From positions 3,033,001 through 3,097,000 of the forward strand of contig NZ_CP036132.1 in NCBI RefSeq assembly GCF_018742245.1: 64,000 nt of DNA, written 5' to 3'. Of this stretch, positions 44,401 to 53,111 are shown piece by piece; within the stretch, counting starts at the first letter, position 1; each line of letters starts with the position of its first letter. The position numbers were made by a program, and so were the translations under genes. Below the pieces are notes generated by a model. The model ran no database searches. It saw only the letters and a list, made by a program, of their open reading frames with translations, and had not been told where the DNA came from. The DNA is from Bacillus mycoides (GTDB taxonomy: Bacteria; Bacillota; Bacilli; Bacillales; Bacillaceae_G).

Positions 44401-44976
44401 TTAAGAGTTTGATGGATACCAAGAAAATTTTATATCGCTATCAAGTGGTTTACCGTGTGTTTCCTTGTTAATTAGGCTATACCATTCGTTTAATATTTGA
44501 GCCTTTGGTAATTGAGAGGCTGGGTCATCTTCCCAGATAATGTGTGAAAACCAAGCTTTTGTTTCCCATTCAAATTGTAATTCTGCAAACGAAATTGTAG
44601 GATGATCTGCTTCGATAAAGTGTTGGTTTACAGCATCTGAAACTTCCGAAGCTTGTGGTAATAACTCATTTTTAATTCTATTTTTCATTTCCTGATTTTC
44701 TATTTGATCCCAAAAATACAATTGTCCGTTTATTTGATAAAAAATATCAAATGAAGCCTCTCCCTTTTTCATATTAAGCAATAAAAAAGCACGCTCCACA
44801 TTATTTCCAGCGGCTTTTACAGTATTAATAAGTAAATTTTGTGCCATTGAGACCCAATAGCTATTGGCTTCTTCTAGTGGGGATTCAACATACAATTCTT
44901 CATCTAATTCATGGATAGTGGCCTCTTTATTGTTTACTTGTTCCACCTTTTTAAAAAATCTACTGAAAAAACCCAT
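44401..44976 (-). CDS. Unknown acidic protein
   Basis: 191 residues, GGAGGAG upstream. An N-terminal amphipathic start (MGFFSRFFKKVEQ), then a soluble mixed fold with FDIFYQINGQLYFWDQIENQ and FAELQFEWETKAWFSHIIWE DD. It resembles in style the acidic cytoplasmic immunity proteins of polymorphic toxin systems, but I recognise no family and see no toxin gene beside it. Confidence 0.55.
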   Translation of the reverse strand: MGFFSRFFKKVEQVNNKEATIHELDEELYVESPLEEANSYWVSMAQNLLINTVKAAGNNVERAFLLLNMKKGEASFDIFYQINGQLYFWDQIENQEMKNRIKNELLPQASEVSDAVNQHFIEADHPTISFAELQFEWETKAWFSHIIWEDDPASQLPKAQILNEWYSLINKETHGKPLDSDIKFSWYPSNS

Positions 44977-45101
44977 GGTTTCTCCTCCTCTTTGTGATTT
45001 CCTTGTAATATATTTTAGTAATTAGATAATATTGACAATGCAATCATATCATTTTCACATGAGTTATGAAACCAAGCTAATGAATGGAGTTTGTTCTTGT
45101 A

Positions 45102-45137
45102 TTTCTTACATTCATTTGAGAAACTGAATGTAAGAAA
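45102..45137. terminator. Terminator
   Basis: TTTCTTACATTC/GAATGTAAGAAA perfect 12-bp stem and GAGTTTGTTTT tail, between divergent genes. Confidence 0.65.
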
Positions 45138-45196
45138 GAGTTTGTTTTAAGTTGTAACGGATAGCACAGTTTCAATTTTGCAAAGATGGTGGGTAA

Positions 45197-46171
45197 ATGG
45201 AAGAGAAAAACTTAAAAAGTAAGAAATATTATAGAATTGCTTTTCTTGTATCAACAAGTTACATTTGGTTTTTGATTTTAGCAGCATACAGTATAGGTAT
45301 TCCGCGATATATCGAGTTACTCGGGGGGATTTTTCTAATTACAGCCTTTACATTTTACTTTTCAGTACCTATTTTTTATATCGCTTTGCCTTTAGTATAT
45401 ATTCGTGTTGTACTTTCCTGTTTCCGTATATATACTACAGAGCGAATGTTGGCTTATTATGCACTTTCTTGTTTCGTTTTAGGGCTTGCTTTATTTGTTC
45501 CTTTAGCAATGTATCATTTGTATGAGGAGAACTACATTTTCGCGAAACAGGTTCAGGAACAACGTATTGAAGAAAAAGTAAAACATGAGGTTGAAAAAAC
45601 TAATGGTCCAATAAAGATTACATATGTGACAAAGGCAAGTAGGGTGCAAGCGAATGAAGGTACAGGAAGTCCGGAATATTCCAAAATAAATATTCATTTT
45701 GAATTAGTTAGCTGTGATGCACAAAATGAAGGAAAGAGCGGATTTTCATGCAAATCCTCTGTCGAAGCGTACTACAAAGATAAAAAGTGGCTGGTAGATT
45801 ATAATTCAGAAGAAAATACAGGTGTTCTAAATCTATCTACAGATAACCAACATGCTGTAGAATTAGAAAAGCAGTTGGCTCTTACACCAGAGGAAGCAAT
45901 GAATATCCGTAATATTTCTGAATCGAAAGCGATTCAGTATATGAAAAATGAGTATAACTTTGATTTAACAATTGTTGAACAAGTCTTTGACAAGCATACG
46001 AGTTCCTATAAAAAAGAAAATAGATCATCAAATGCAATTCATGCCCTAACGATTGAAGGATATGTAAACACAGATGCTCAAAAGAATGTCACAGTTAGGG
46101 TAGAATATGATCCGATTACAAAAAAATATTGGACTCATATCATTGAAATGAGTGATGAAGCTAAAAAGTAG
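45197..46171 (+). CDS. Membrane protein with large extracytoplasmic domain
   Basis: 324 residues. Four hydrophobic helices within residues 10-110, then a soluble C-terminal domain with a short coiled coil (AKQVQEQRIEEKVKHEVEKT), a beta-rich part (KINIHFELVSCDAQNEGKSG FSCKSSVEAYYKDKKW, one Cys pair) and a PepSY-like repeat (SESKAIQYMKNEYNFDLTIV). Not recognised. GGTGGG precedes ATG. The IS231 relic begins about 70 bp after its stop. Confidence 0.65.
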   Translation: MEEKNLKSKKYYRIAFLVSTSYIWFLILAAYSIGIPRYIELLGGIFLITAFTFYFSVPIFYIALPLVYIRVVLSCFRIYTTERMLAYYALSCFVLGLALFVPLAMYHLYEENYIFAKQVQEQRIEEKVKHEVEKTNGPIKITYVTKASRVQANEGTGSPEYSKINIHFELVSCDAQNEGKSGFSCKSSVEAYYKDKKWLVDYNSEENTGVLNLSTDNQHAVELEKQLALTPEEAMNIRNISESKAIQYMKNEYNFDLTIVEQVFDKHTSSYKKENRSSNAIHALTIEGYVNTDAQKNVTVRVEYDPITKKYWTHIIEMSDEAKK

Positions 46172-46239
46172 ATAGAAAACTTTTTTACAGAGTTTGAAAA
46201 TGTAATTAGGGACATGGCCAGCAATATTACTCCAATTCT

Positions 46240-46423
46240 TTGGGCGAGCTGGCACTTTATCAATCATTCCTACATAAGCATCAGCTATTTCACATGTTTG
46301 TCCTGGTTGAAGGGAGTTCATTAACGTCTCCATAAAACACTATCCTTTCCTATGATTCTACAGAAACATTAGCGTGGTTTTTCATTTTAGGGGGTGCTTT
46401 GTTTTGTTAGCTTGATAGCGATG
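46240..46423 (-). pseudogene. IS231 relic with internal deletion
   Basis: On the minus strand: terminal repeat CATCGCTATCAAGCTAA, the leader (CACGCTAATGTTTCTG ... GAAAGGATAGTGTTTTATG), then a jump to mid-transposase codons (LMNSLQPGQTCEIADAYVGM). Same subtype as the relic at 44. Its outer flank is TGGTACTACCC. Confidence 0.85.
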
Positions 46424-46513
46424 TGGTACTACCCCATACCCCAAAGAGTATAATTCCTTTAACGTACAAGGAGTTCCATATATCATTGTAAAAGATCATG
46501 AAAATAACACCCA

Positions 46514-46547
46514 AAAAAGAAACGAACAAAAATGTTCGTTTCTTTTT
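46514..46547. terminator. Terminator, 14-bp perfect stem
   Basis: AAAAAGAAACGAAC/GTTCGTTTCTTTTT, convergent position before the 46556 gene's stop. Confidence 0.85.
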
Positions 46548-46555
46548 CATGGTAT

Positions 46556-46831
46556 TCAATGCTCAAGAAAACTTATAACCGCATAAATATATAGAACGAC
46601 TAGAGCAAAGGCACATATTCCCATAATTATAATCGCTAGTGCGCTTTTCTCTTGTCTAAACCCTATAATTCCAAGAATAAATGCACTCAACATTGTTACC
46701 TTAAGCATTTTAGAAATGTTGGGAATTGAATATTCACTCAACCAGGTAGAGAAACTTACAATTGCGAAAAAAGAGAACAAAGCTAGAATAATAGATAATA
46801 TATTAATGTGCTTCCCATACTTCAAGTGCAT
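46556..46831 (-). CDS. Three-TM small membrane protein
   Basis: 91 residues from ATG 46831 with GGGGGT upstream. Three hydrophobic helices (about 10-28, 43-60, 67-88). Not recognised. Confidence 0.6.
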   Translation of the reverse strand: MHLKYGKHINILSIILALFSFFAIVSFSTWLSEYSIPNISKMLKVTMLSAFILGIIGFRQEKSALAIIIMGICAFALVVLYIYAVISFLEH

Positions 46832-46918
46832 TTCGCTACCCCCTTTTCTTTTCATTAGTGAATAATAGGTAGATGACTATTTTTATTTTATTCTAAATTT
46901 TCTTGAAAGTACACAACA

Positions 46919-46978
46919 AAAAGAAGAGGTTGTCCCAAAAGTCGCTGAATAGTTACTTTTGGACAACCTCTTTTCTTT
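46919..46978. terminator. Long hairpin terminator
   Basis: AAAGAAGAGGTTGTCC with AAAAGT pairs with ACTTTTGGACAACCTCTTTTCTTT over about 24 bp; ends the lipoprotein relic on the minus strand. Confidence 0.75.
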
Positions 46979-47331
46979 ATTTTTTACTTCCCTCTAGTTT
47001 AGAGATACTTGCTTCTTTTACATCGCCAGTAATTTCATTCATGCTCAACTTATTAAATGTAGCTAAAAATTCTTGTTGAATCTCACCTTGCAATGCATTG
47101 GCTTGCTTTGTTAATTCTTTATTTTCATCACTTTTTGCCTTTTGAACATTATTCATAGCTTTCCCGATTTCATGTTTATCAAAAGCATCTTGCGCTTTCT
47201 TTAAATTTTCGGTTTGTTCTAACTTACTTCTAATCTTCTTATCATCCTTCAACTTCAAAGGAATTACTACTACAAGCTGCCAGTAGCAAGATGAATGCTA
47301 GAATTAACCCATAAAACTTAACATTTTTCAT
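46977..47331 (-). pseudogene. Lipoprotein, frameshifted
   Basis: ATG 47331 opens MKNVKFYGLILAFILLLAAC SSNSFEVEG then stops; the lipobox is LLAAC. One base out of frame, KLKDDKKIRSKLEQTENLKK continues to SISKLEGSKK. Together a normal small lipoprotein with a helical, charged mature part. Single frameshift near 47260. Confidence 0.72.
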
Positions 47332-47447
47332 AGAACCTATGCCTCTCCTTCTATATGCATATACTTATATCATTACAATTTCTGTAAAAAATGAAGGGAA
47401 TACATGTGTTATCAATTTGATAAATATTCTGTTGGAGGCATTATGTA

Positions 47448-47557
47448 TCATTTATTATCTTTTTCGATAGACTGAATATATTCAAAGAAATCCGGTGGTT
47501 CTTCCATTGCTTCTTTTTCAAGTTCTTCACGTTCACGCGGAGACAATTTTTCTAGTA
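47448..47557 (-). pseudogene. C-terminal fragment of unknown protein
   Basis: LEKLSPREREELEKEAMEEP PDFFEYIQSIEKDNK. Charged, helical, good coding character. Cut precisely at the GGGGTACTACCCC sequence, so an IS231-type event probably removed the rest. Confidence 0.5.
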
Positions 47558-47570
47558 GGGGTACTACCCC
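47558..47570. other. Unoccupied IS231 target-like site
   Basis: GGGGTACTACCCC contains GGGTACTACCC, a perfect match to the IS231 preferred target GGG-N5-CCC. Close variants flank the insertions at 31404, 46423 and 49651. Confidence 0.6.
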
Positions 47571-47781
47571 ATTATGCAAAAGGTAAAAATCGGAATCTAA
47601 TAAATGAAAAATAATAATTCCTTATTCAACTAACGCATGCATTAGTTGAACAACCTAAGGCTGCTCCGGTAGCCATTTTTTTGTACCAACTGGCAGTTTA
47701 GTTTTCAATATGTGAAAAGGGATTTCTAAGTGATTAATTGAATATATATTTATTGTTTACTAATTTTTGGGAGGTCCCTTT
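47571..47781. other. Spacer with inverted repeats
   Basis: TTCAACTAACGCATGC and its near-complement (47625-47652), then GGCTGCTCCGGTAGCC with T7 (terminator-like, 47662-47685). No gene. Confidence 0.45.
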
Positions 47782-47931
47782 ATGGGAGATAAGCTTTACT
47801 GTATTGCTACATATCAAGTTCTTAATGAAGAAAGACTAGGAGCTTCGCACGGTTCTATAATAACTTATAGTGATGCTGTGACAGGATCTCCTGTTAGTGA
47901 GCTAGGGTATTTTTTAATTTATTTATTATAG
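47782..47931 (+). CDS. Possible 49-residue ORF
   Basis: MGDKLYCIATYQVLNEERLG ASHGSIITYSDAVTGSPVSE LGYFLIYLL, with GGGAGG upstream. Composition looks coding, but the hydrophobic end suggests the tail was replaced. May be a truncated gene. Not recognised. Confidence 0.4.
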   Translation: MGDKLYCIATYQVLNEERLGASHGSIITYSDAVTGSPVSELGYFLIYLL

Positions 47932-47940
47932 TAACGTAAC

Positions 47941-48030
47941 CGAAGAGGTTGATATGGTGACATATCAACAAACTGAGGTGGTACACTCTCGTCCTCAAGA
48001 ATTATTTCTTTGGGGTGAAAGTTTTTTTAT
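47941..48030 (+). promoter_or_regulatory. T-box-like leader, 3' half
   Basis: Order of elements: a 9-bp hairpin GTTGATATG-GTGA-CATATCAAC, then GAGGTGGTAC ... CGTCCTC (T-box core with its closing GAGG/CCTC stem), then CCTCAAGAA/TTCTTTGGGG and T7 as terminator. This matches the antiterminator/terminator half of a T-box. The canonical stem I with specifier loop is not visible upstream. The GNAT gene follows. Confidence 0.6.
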
Positions 48031-48067
48031 TATGTCATAATTTAAAGTTTTTGAGAGGAGAAATTAT

Positions 48068-48631
48068 ATGAATCCTATTTTATTAGATGTTCCGTTACAG
48101 ATAGAAACAGACAGACTAATTCTTCGAGCACCACTTCAAGCTGGTGACGGGAATGTAGTATACCAAGCTATTAAGGATTCAATTAATGAGTTAAAACAAT
48201 GGTTGCTTTTATTCCAGTCAATTCCTACTGTTGAAGAAACGGAAATTATCCTGAGAAATGCCCATATAGATTTTTTGAAAAGAGAAAGCTTTCGCTATCT
48301 TATCTATCATAAGGATACTAATGATTTTATTGGAACTGCTAGCCTTCACGGAATTAATTGGAAGATTTCTAAATGTGAAATTGGATACTGGATTAACACG
48401 CAATTTAGTGGCAAGGGATATATGACAGAAGCAGTAAGTGAGTTAACAAACCTTGGATTTCAGTTACTCAAATTTAGAAGGATTGAAATACGATGTGAAT
48501 CTAATAACACTAAAAGTCGTACGATCCCTGAAAAACTAGGTTTTGAGCTGGAAGGGATATTACGTAATGAAGATCTTTCAGCTGACAGTAAACAACTAAC
48601 TGATACCTGCATCTATGCAAAGGTAAATTAG
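48068..48631 (+). CDS. GNAT acetyltransferase (RimJ/RimL type)
   Basis: 187 residues. TDRLILRAPLQAGD start, then EIGYWINTQFSGKGYMTEAV (acetyl-CoA loop Q-x-x-G-x-G) and RIEIRCESNNTKSRTIPEKL GFELEG, all typical of the N-terminal ribosomal-protein acetylase subfamily. AGAGGAG precedes ATG. Could acetylate a protein N-terminus or a small molecule. The T-box-like leader would make it respond to an uncharged tRNA. Confidence 0.92.
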   Translation: MNPILLDVPLQIETDRLILRAPLQAGDGNVVYQAIKDSINELKQWLLLFQSIPTVEETEIILRNAHIDFLKRESFRYLIYHKDTNDFIGTASLHGINWKISKCEIGYWINTQFSGKGYMTEAVSELTNLGFQLLKFRRIEIRCESNNTKSRTIPEKLGFELEGILRNEDLSADSKQLTDTCIYAKVN

Positions 48632-48861
48632 ATTAAAATTTTAATAATCAATTGAGTCTGTGTACATAGTTTATTCCCCTTCTAATCCGTTATTGTGATT
48701 TGTTTAGAACTATAGTACATCAATATGTTTAAAATGAAATGTACTGAAATGGTATATTCTATTAAAACAAGAAGATTTACTTCTCATAGTAATAATGTCA
48801 GTATTATATACAAATATTACAATCATTTTATAAATAAATTACTTTATGAAGTTATAAAATT
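48632..48861. other. Gap after GNAT gene
   Basis: AT-rich, no supported gene; leads into the terminator at 48862. Confidence 0.5.
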
Positions 48862-48904
48862 AGGACCGCACATATTAGACATATCTAAAATGTGCGGTCC
48901 TTTT
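48862..48904. terminator. Terminator
   Basis: AGGACCGCACAT/ATGTGCGGTCCT with an inner TTAGA/TCTAA pairing and T4. Confidence 0.8.
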
Positions 48905-48953
48905 GTTCACTAGTGGTTCACTTATTTAACCTAAAGATAAGTATGTGGTCCTT

Positions 48954-49616
48954 TTACAATTTGAATTTCTTTTTAAGCTTCTTATATTTTCTATATGAAC
49001 GTCTAACAATGTTTAACATGAAATACGGTATTTTAACAGGGAAAGGCAATTTATAAATGAAAGGCAAGTAAAATGTAAAATATGCCTTTTCTAGGTCTCT
49101 CCACTTACTATCTTCTTTTGTTTTTAAGAAATCAGATACATCGACTACATATCCCCTTCCGTTTTCCATCATCACATTTTTCCCGTGAACATCACAAGGA
49201 GTTAATCCTTGCTCCCTTGCATACTCTATAGCTTCATTGATATCAAGGATTACCTGCTTCGGAATTTTAATCCCCTTATGAATAGCATCGTATAAGGTAA
49301 TTTCTTTTAAACGTTTCAATACTATGAAATTTCCCCCTTCATATATAAGCTTCGAATAAGAAGGATGATTTCCGATTCTTCGGTATACTTCTGACTCTTT
49401 TTCAATTCCTTCTCCTTCTCGCGCGTAAACTTTCACTACCCAATCTTTGTATTCTTTGTGCATAAATACTGCGGCATAATTACCTGTCCCTAAACACTTC
49501 CAAAGTCTGGGAATATCTTTAACTACTACAGGCTCGAATTCATCCTCACTTCTTATGCTTACCTCTTTTAATAATTCGTCCTTTATCAATCCCACAAAAC
49601 TATTTATACTCATCAT
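48954..49616 (-). CDS. Protein-kinase-like protein (YrzF-like)
   Basis: 220 residues from ATG 49616 (CGGAGTG upstream). Small kinase fold: GTGNYAAVFMHKEYKDWVVK VY (glycine loop and Lys), a helix with KESEVYRRIG, hinge NFIVLKRLKEI, catalytic-loop-like PCDVHGKNVMM and metal-site-like VVDVSDF. It resembles YrzF/RIO-like bacterial kinases. Substrate unknown. An IS231-type end begins 35 bp upstream. Confidence 0.8.
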   Translation of the reverse strand: MMSINSFVGLIKDELLKEVSIRSEDEFEPVVVKDIPRLWKCLGTGNYAAVFMHKEYKDWVVKVYAREGEGIEKESEVYRRIGNHPSYSKLIYEGGNFIVLKRLKEITLYDAIHKGIKIPKQVILDINEAIEYAREQGLTPCDVHGKNVMMENGRGYVVDVSDFLKTKEDSKWRDLEKAYFTFYLPFIYKLPFPVKIPYFMLNIVRRSYRKYKKLKKKFKL

Positions 49617-49650
49617 TCCCACTCCGGTTTTGCTAAAAGGGCTACTACCC

Positions 49651-49780
49651 CATACCCATCAAGTTAAAAAGTACCTTCTTCCCTAATACGAAAAAATGAG
49701 CAGACTTCACTAAGTAACTAACTTTAGAGAAATAAAATTTTCATTTAGGGGGTACTTTAAAACCTTAAAATGGATATTCT
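49651..49780 (+). mobile_element. IS231/MIC-type end
   Basis: Begins CATACCCATCAAGTTAA next to GGCTACTACCC. The following about 110 bp resemble those after the cassette end at 11179 (TAACTAAC-TTTAGAGAAA-AAAAT-TTCATTTAGGGG-TACTTTAAAACCTTA). No right end found before 50640. The disrupted metallopeptidase gene lies in the passenger position. Confidence 0.75.
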
Positions 49781-49932
49781 ACGCAAATATATATTATTGA
49801 TACAATAAGTTATGTTAACTTCACATGATTATATTATACAAAAACTCAGCAAATACCGTTACGAAAAGTGTACAAGCCATATCTACTCTCCCTAAATAGT
49901 TTATTGTGAATCTATTTTAAGGAGATAAGTAA

Positions 49933-50466
49933 ATGGCATATTATGTAGGCTTAAATATATTTGTTGCCCAAAATGCTAATAGTAGTAATGATAGACTTGC
50001 TCAAATGTTTGTAGGAGCTCAAGACTATTGATTTGCCTATACCAATGAAGAGTATTCCGCAGATAAAATTGACTGTTTTAATCCAGATACTCAAGGAATT
50101 AACGAATGGATTGGATTATTTTTTGCCTGTGGAAATAGATTAGCAGATGGAGAAAGCTCTGGATGCATTTCGTATGTACCGATTGTTCAGAATGGTGAAA
50201 TAACTGATTTTCAAGCTAATATTGTTGTCACTGATGAAGCAGATCATTTGTTACTTGCTCATGAAATCGGACATGTATTATTTGCTAGAATAGTAGGAAA
50301 CAATATAGAAAGCACAGCACCTTGTTGTCCAAATGATCCTACAGGTCATAGTAACGAAGAAAATGATCTAACGCTTCCGATAGTACCAGAAATTCCTAAT
50401 CCTATTCTCACACAAGAAGAGGTAGAAAAAGCTCTGCAAAGTCCTAAAGCTTTTTATGTTCAATAA
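49933..50466 (+). pseudogene. Zinc metallopeptidase-like gene with in-frame TGA
   Basis: ATG 49933 with AAGGAGAT upstream. MAYYVGLNIFVAQNANSSND RLAQ..., TGA at 50029 where TGG (Trp) would fit, then a long open frame with LLLAHEIGHVLF (HEIGH zinc motif, His110) and a Pro/Glu-rich tail ending SPKAFYVQ. 177 codons in all. No signal peptide. HEIGH proteins are zincins. A single base change separates it from an intact gene. Confidence 0.72.
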
Positions 50467-50597
50467 TTAATATAAAAAAGAGGACAAGAAAATTCTTACA
50501 TCACAATTCCCCCCCATTTCTCTACTTATCAAGTAACATTAATAAATGAGGTACCGTCACATTTTCATAAATCTAAGGTTACACACTATTCATTAAG

Positions 50598-50628
50598 CAA
50601 AAAAGACCGTATCACTACGGTCCTTTTC
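50598..50628 (-). terminator. Terminator of rocB
   Basis: GACCGTA/TACGGTC stem with A- and T-runs, 18 bp past the rocB stop. Confidence 0.7.
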
Positions 50629-50645
50629 TCTCTCTTATGCAAACA

Positions 50646-52286
50646 CTATGACTGTGTAACTTTATTAGAAACAAGTAATTTTCCAATACATATAGGTAAC
50701 ATATCTAATAACGTTTCAAATGCGTAATTTACGTCCAGACGCTCCGTCCATTGATGTGCATCTTTTCCTACCGGCCCCATATTTAATACTGGAACGTCAA
50801 ACTCTTCTAATTCCTGAAGTGGAATTGAATAACCTTTATCCCATAATGGCATATTGTCTACAAGAGAACTCATTGAGTCCAATGGGTTTTGTAAGCCCAC
50901 ATAGCTCAAGTCTGAAATTCCTCCAAAATAATTTTGATTTTCAAATGTAATGCTATGATTATAGTGGGCATACTTTTCCATTTCTACAACTACCTCTTTA
51001 ATTAAAGGATTGTTGCGTGAACTCACAGCTGGATAGTATGGCGGAGCAAAGAAAAGTACAATCATCGGAGCCTTTTCTTTACATAAGATAGATAATTTGT
51101 CTACTAAATCAATGGTTACCGCACGATCATCTTTATCTTCTCTATTTTTTATAATATTAGATTGAATTTCATCTATTTTTTCTCTTCCATGTTGTTCAAT
51201 TGCATAAGTGATAAGCTCTTCATACGTTAATACATTTACTTTGAGATTAGGCGGTATGAACGGATTATGCTTAGAAAAATGATACGCTCGCTCCTCATAC
51301 GATTCTTCGATTTTCTCTGCTACTTTCGTTACTTTTTGACGTAATAATGAAACTACATCTGTCATCGTTTTTTCTAGTAAAAACAAGTTAAATAATGTGA
51401 CAGCACGATGAGGAATTTGTACAGAATAATCCTCCTTTAAGTCTCTTTGAAGCAAGTTAGTTGGTGGTGGACTCGCTTCACCATCTACAATATCACAAAG
51501 GTCCGTATTCAACTCTAATTCTGCTGTTAATAATGCAGCCATATAACTCCCATTTAATCCTGCAAAAGGTTCGCCTACATGTGTCTCTTTTCCATAGCAA
51601 AGGAAACCAGGTAACACTTTACCAATAGAACCAGTATAAATATACTTATTTTGGTCACCAGGATGCCTTGAAAACATAGGCTCTGAATTTAGGACCGTTT
51701 TATAATCTAAGTCATGTTCTTTTGCTAAATCTAATAATCTCGGAACTGCAGCTCTCATCCCTACAGAGTTCACTTCTTCATCTGGAACAGCTAATAAAAG
51801 AACATTCCCATCAAATCTTCCTTCACAAGCTTGCTCAACCATCGCCATTTGTAAAGCTAGACCACATTTCATGTCCATCGTTCCTCTACCAAATAGCCAA
51901 TCTCCTTGTTCTATATCTTCACGTACGTGATCTGGTAGCTCATCTTTATGAGAATAAAACATAGATGTTAACTTTTTAGGGTTAAATGCATCTTCTTTCC
52001 ACACTCCGTAATCTTGTACATCTACAACATCAAAGTGGCTAACAAGAATTACGGTATTTTTCGTACTATCGCTTTTCTTTACTAGCGCTGTAACAAAATA
52101 TCTTCCATCCCCGGTCGGATTTTTTTGCAAATGATGCGGATTTTGTTTGAAATACTGTAAGTCAGATAATTGTTCTACAACAAAGTCTGGTAATATAACT
52201 TCAGCTTCTGAACCTGTAATACTAGGAATTTCAACAAGATTGCTTAATAATTGCACTAATTGTTCTTTTGATTGCCACTTTGACAT
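50646..52286 (-). CDS. rocB: M20-family peptidase, RocB type
   Basis: 546 residues from ATG 52286 (GGGGG upstream). Metal-dependent M20 hydrolase: SHFDVVDVQDYG (first His-Asp), FGRGTMDMKCGLAL (bridging Asp), AVPDEEVNSVGMRAAVP (catalytic Glu pair). Length and the insertion between domains match RocB, an arginine-utilisation protein of uncertain exact reaction. Downstream of an IclR regulator gene, across from a permease. Confidence 0.85.
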   Translation of the reverse strand: MSKWQSKEQLVQLLSNLVEIPSITGSEAEVILPDFVVEQLSDLQYFKQNPHHLQKNPTGDGRYFVTALVKKSDSTKNTVILVSHFDVVDVQDYGVWKEDAFNPKKLTSMFYSHKDELPDHVREDIEQGDWLFGRGTMDMKCGLALQMAMVEQACEGRFDGNVLLLAVPDEEVNSVGMRAAVPRLLDLAKEHDLDYKTVLNSEPMFSRHPGDQNKYIYTGSIGKVLPGFLCYGKETHVGEPFAGLNGSYMAALLTAELELNTDLCDIVDGEASPPPTNLLQRDLKEDYSVQIPHRAVTLFNLFLLEKTMTDVVSLLRQKVTKVAEKIEESYEERAYHFSKHNPFIPPNLKVNVLTYEELITYAIEQHGREKIDEIQSNIIKNREDKDDRAVTIDLVDKLSILCKEKAPMIVLFFAPPYYPAVSSRNNPLIKEVVVEMEKYAHYNHSITFENQNYFGGISDLSYVGLQNPLDSMSSLVDNMPLWDKGYSIPLQELEEFDVPVLNMGPVGKDAHQWTERLDVNYAFETLLDMLPICIGKLLVSNKVTQS

Positions 52287-52299
52287 ATAAATCCCCCTA

Positions 52300-52314
52300 T
52301 TTTTCCGCATTATG
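52300..52314 (-). promoter_or_regulatory. Shared operator-like motif upstream of rocB
   Basis: CATAATGCGGAAAAA on the minus strand, 13 nt from the rocB start. Almost identical to CATAATACGGAAAAA at 53321 ahead of the permease. Confidence 0.5.
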
Positions 52315-52361
52315 AAAATCAATTCCAATATATGAATAAAAAATGACGACAGTTATCAAAA

Positions 52362-53111
52362 TTATAATTCTGATGTACTGCCGATTTTTATTGATATTTC
52401 ATGAGCTGCTTGTTTTACCTTACTAATAAGAAAAGATAGTCGATCATCATTAATGCGATGACTAATTAACCCAACACTTAATGCTCCTACTACTTTATGA
52501 TTAAATCCGATAATAGGTGCAGCTACTGAAGCTGTCCCTTCTGTTTTTTCACCATAACTCACAGCATATCCTTCATTTCTTATTTGCTTTATTTGATCGA
52601 AAAGAATTTGCTTTTGTTCTGGTAAAGAAGAAAGTAAATGTTCTACAATGTGTTCCATTTCATTCGTGTTCATATTGGCAAGCATCGTTTTATTTGCGGC
52701 GCCAATTGAAAGTGGAATCTGTTCCCCTAAGTTATCGATAACTCGAATTTTTAAAGGGCTATCAATTCTTTCAATGATAATAGAATGTGTTCCATTTGGA
52801 ATGTTCAAATAAACACTTTCTTCAACTTCAGAGGCCAAACGCTTCATCACTTCTCTTGCAACGGATCTGTAGTCTACCTTCTCCAATTGACGTAATCCTA
52901 TTTCCATCCACATTGGCCCAATCTTGTACTGTTTTGTTTCTGAAATTTGCGTAACTAACCCATGCTCCATCAAAGAGTTCAGTAACCTATGTACTGTACT
53001 AACCGGGAGATGTGTTCTATCAGCTATATCAGAAATAGCCCAATACTCTTTTTCATTTGTAGAATTCAGTAACTTAATAATACCTATCGCTCGATCAATG
53101 GACTGTACCAT
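52362..53111 (-). CDS. IclR-family regulator
   Basis: 249 residues from ATG 53111 (GAGGCG upstream). N-terminal winged helix: SIDRAIGIIKLLNSTNEKEY WAISDIADRTHLPVSTVHRL LNSLMEHGLV. The C-terminal effector domain has GTHSIIIERIDSPLKIRV, SIGAANKTMLA and VSYGEKTEGTASVAAPI. Likely controls rocB (75 bp downstream) and the divergent permease through the shared motifs. Confidence 0.93.
   Translation of the reverse strand: MVQSIDRAIGIIKLLNSTNEKEYWAISDIADRTHLPVSTVHRLLNSLMEHGLVTQISETKQYKIGPMWMEIGLRQLEKVDYRSVAREVMKRLASEVEESVYLNIPNGTHSIIIERIDSPLKIRVIDNLGEQIPLSIGAANKTMLANMNTNEMEHIVEHLLSSLPEQKQILFDQIKQIRNEGYAVSYGEKTEGTASVAAPIIGFNHKVVGALSVGLISHRINDDRLSFLISKVKQAAHEISIKIGSTSEL

Noticed and set aside
33063..46434. 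A simple composite transposon carrying hbl
   Set aside because: Flanks are inverted complements rather than direct repeats, and the right end is an internally deleted IS231 relic; only a bracket can be claimed.
46917..46980. Long hairpin as an independent MITE
   Set aside because: It lies exactly at a gene 3' end with T-rich tails, and no target duplication is visible; a terminator is sufficient.
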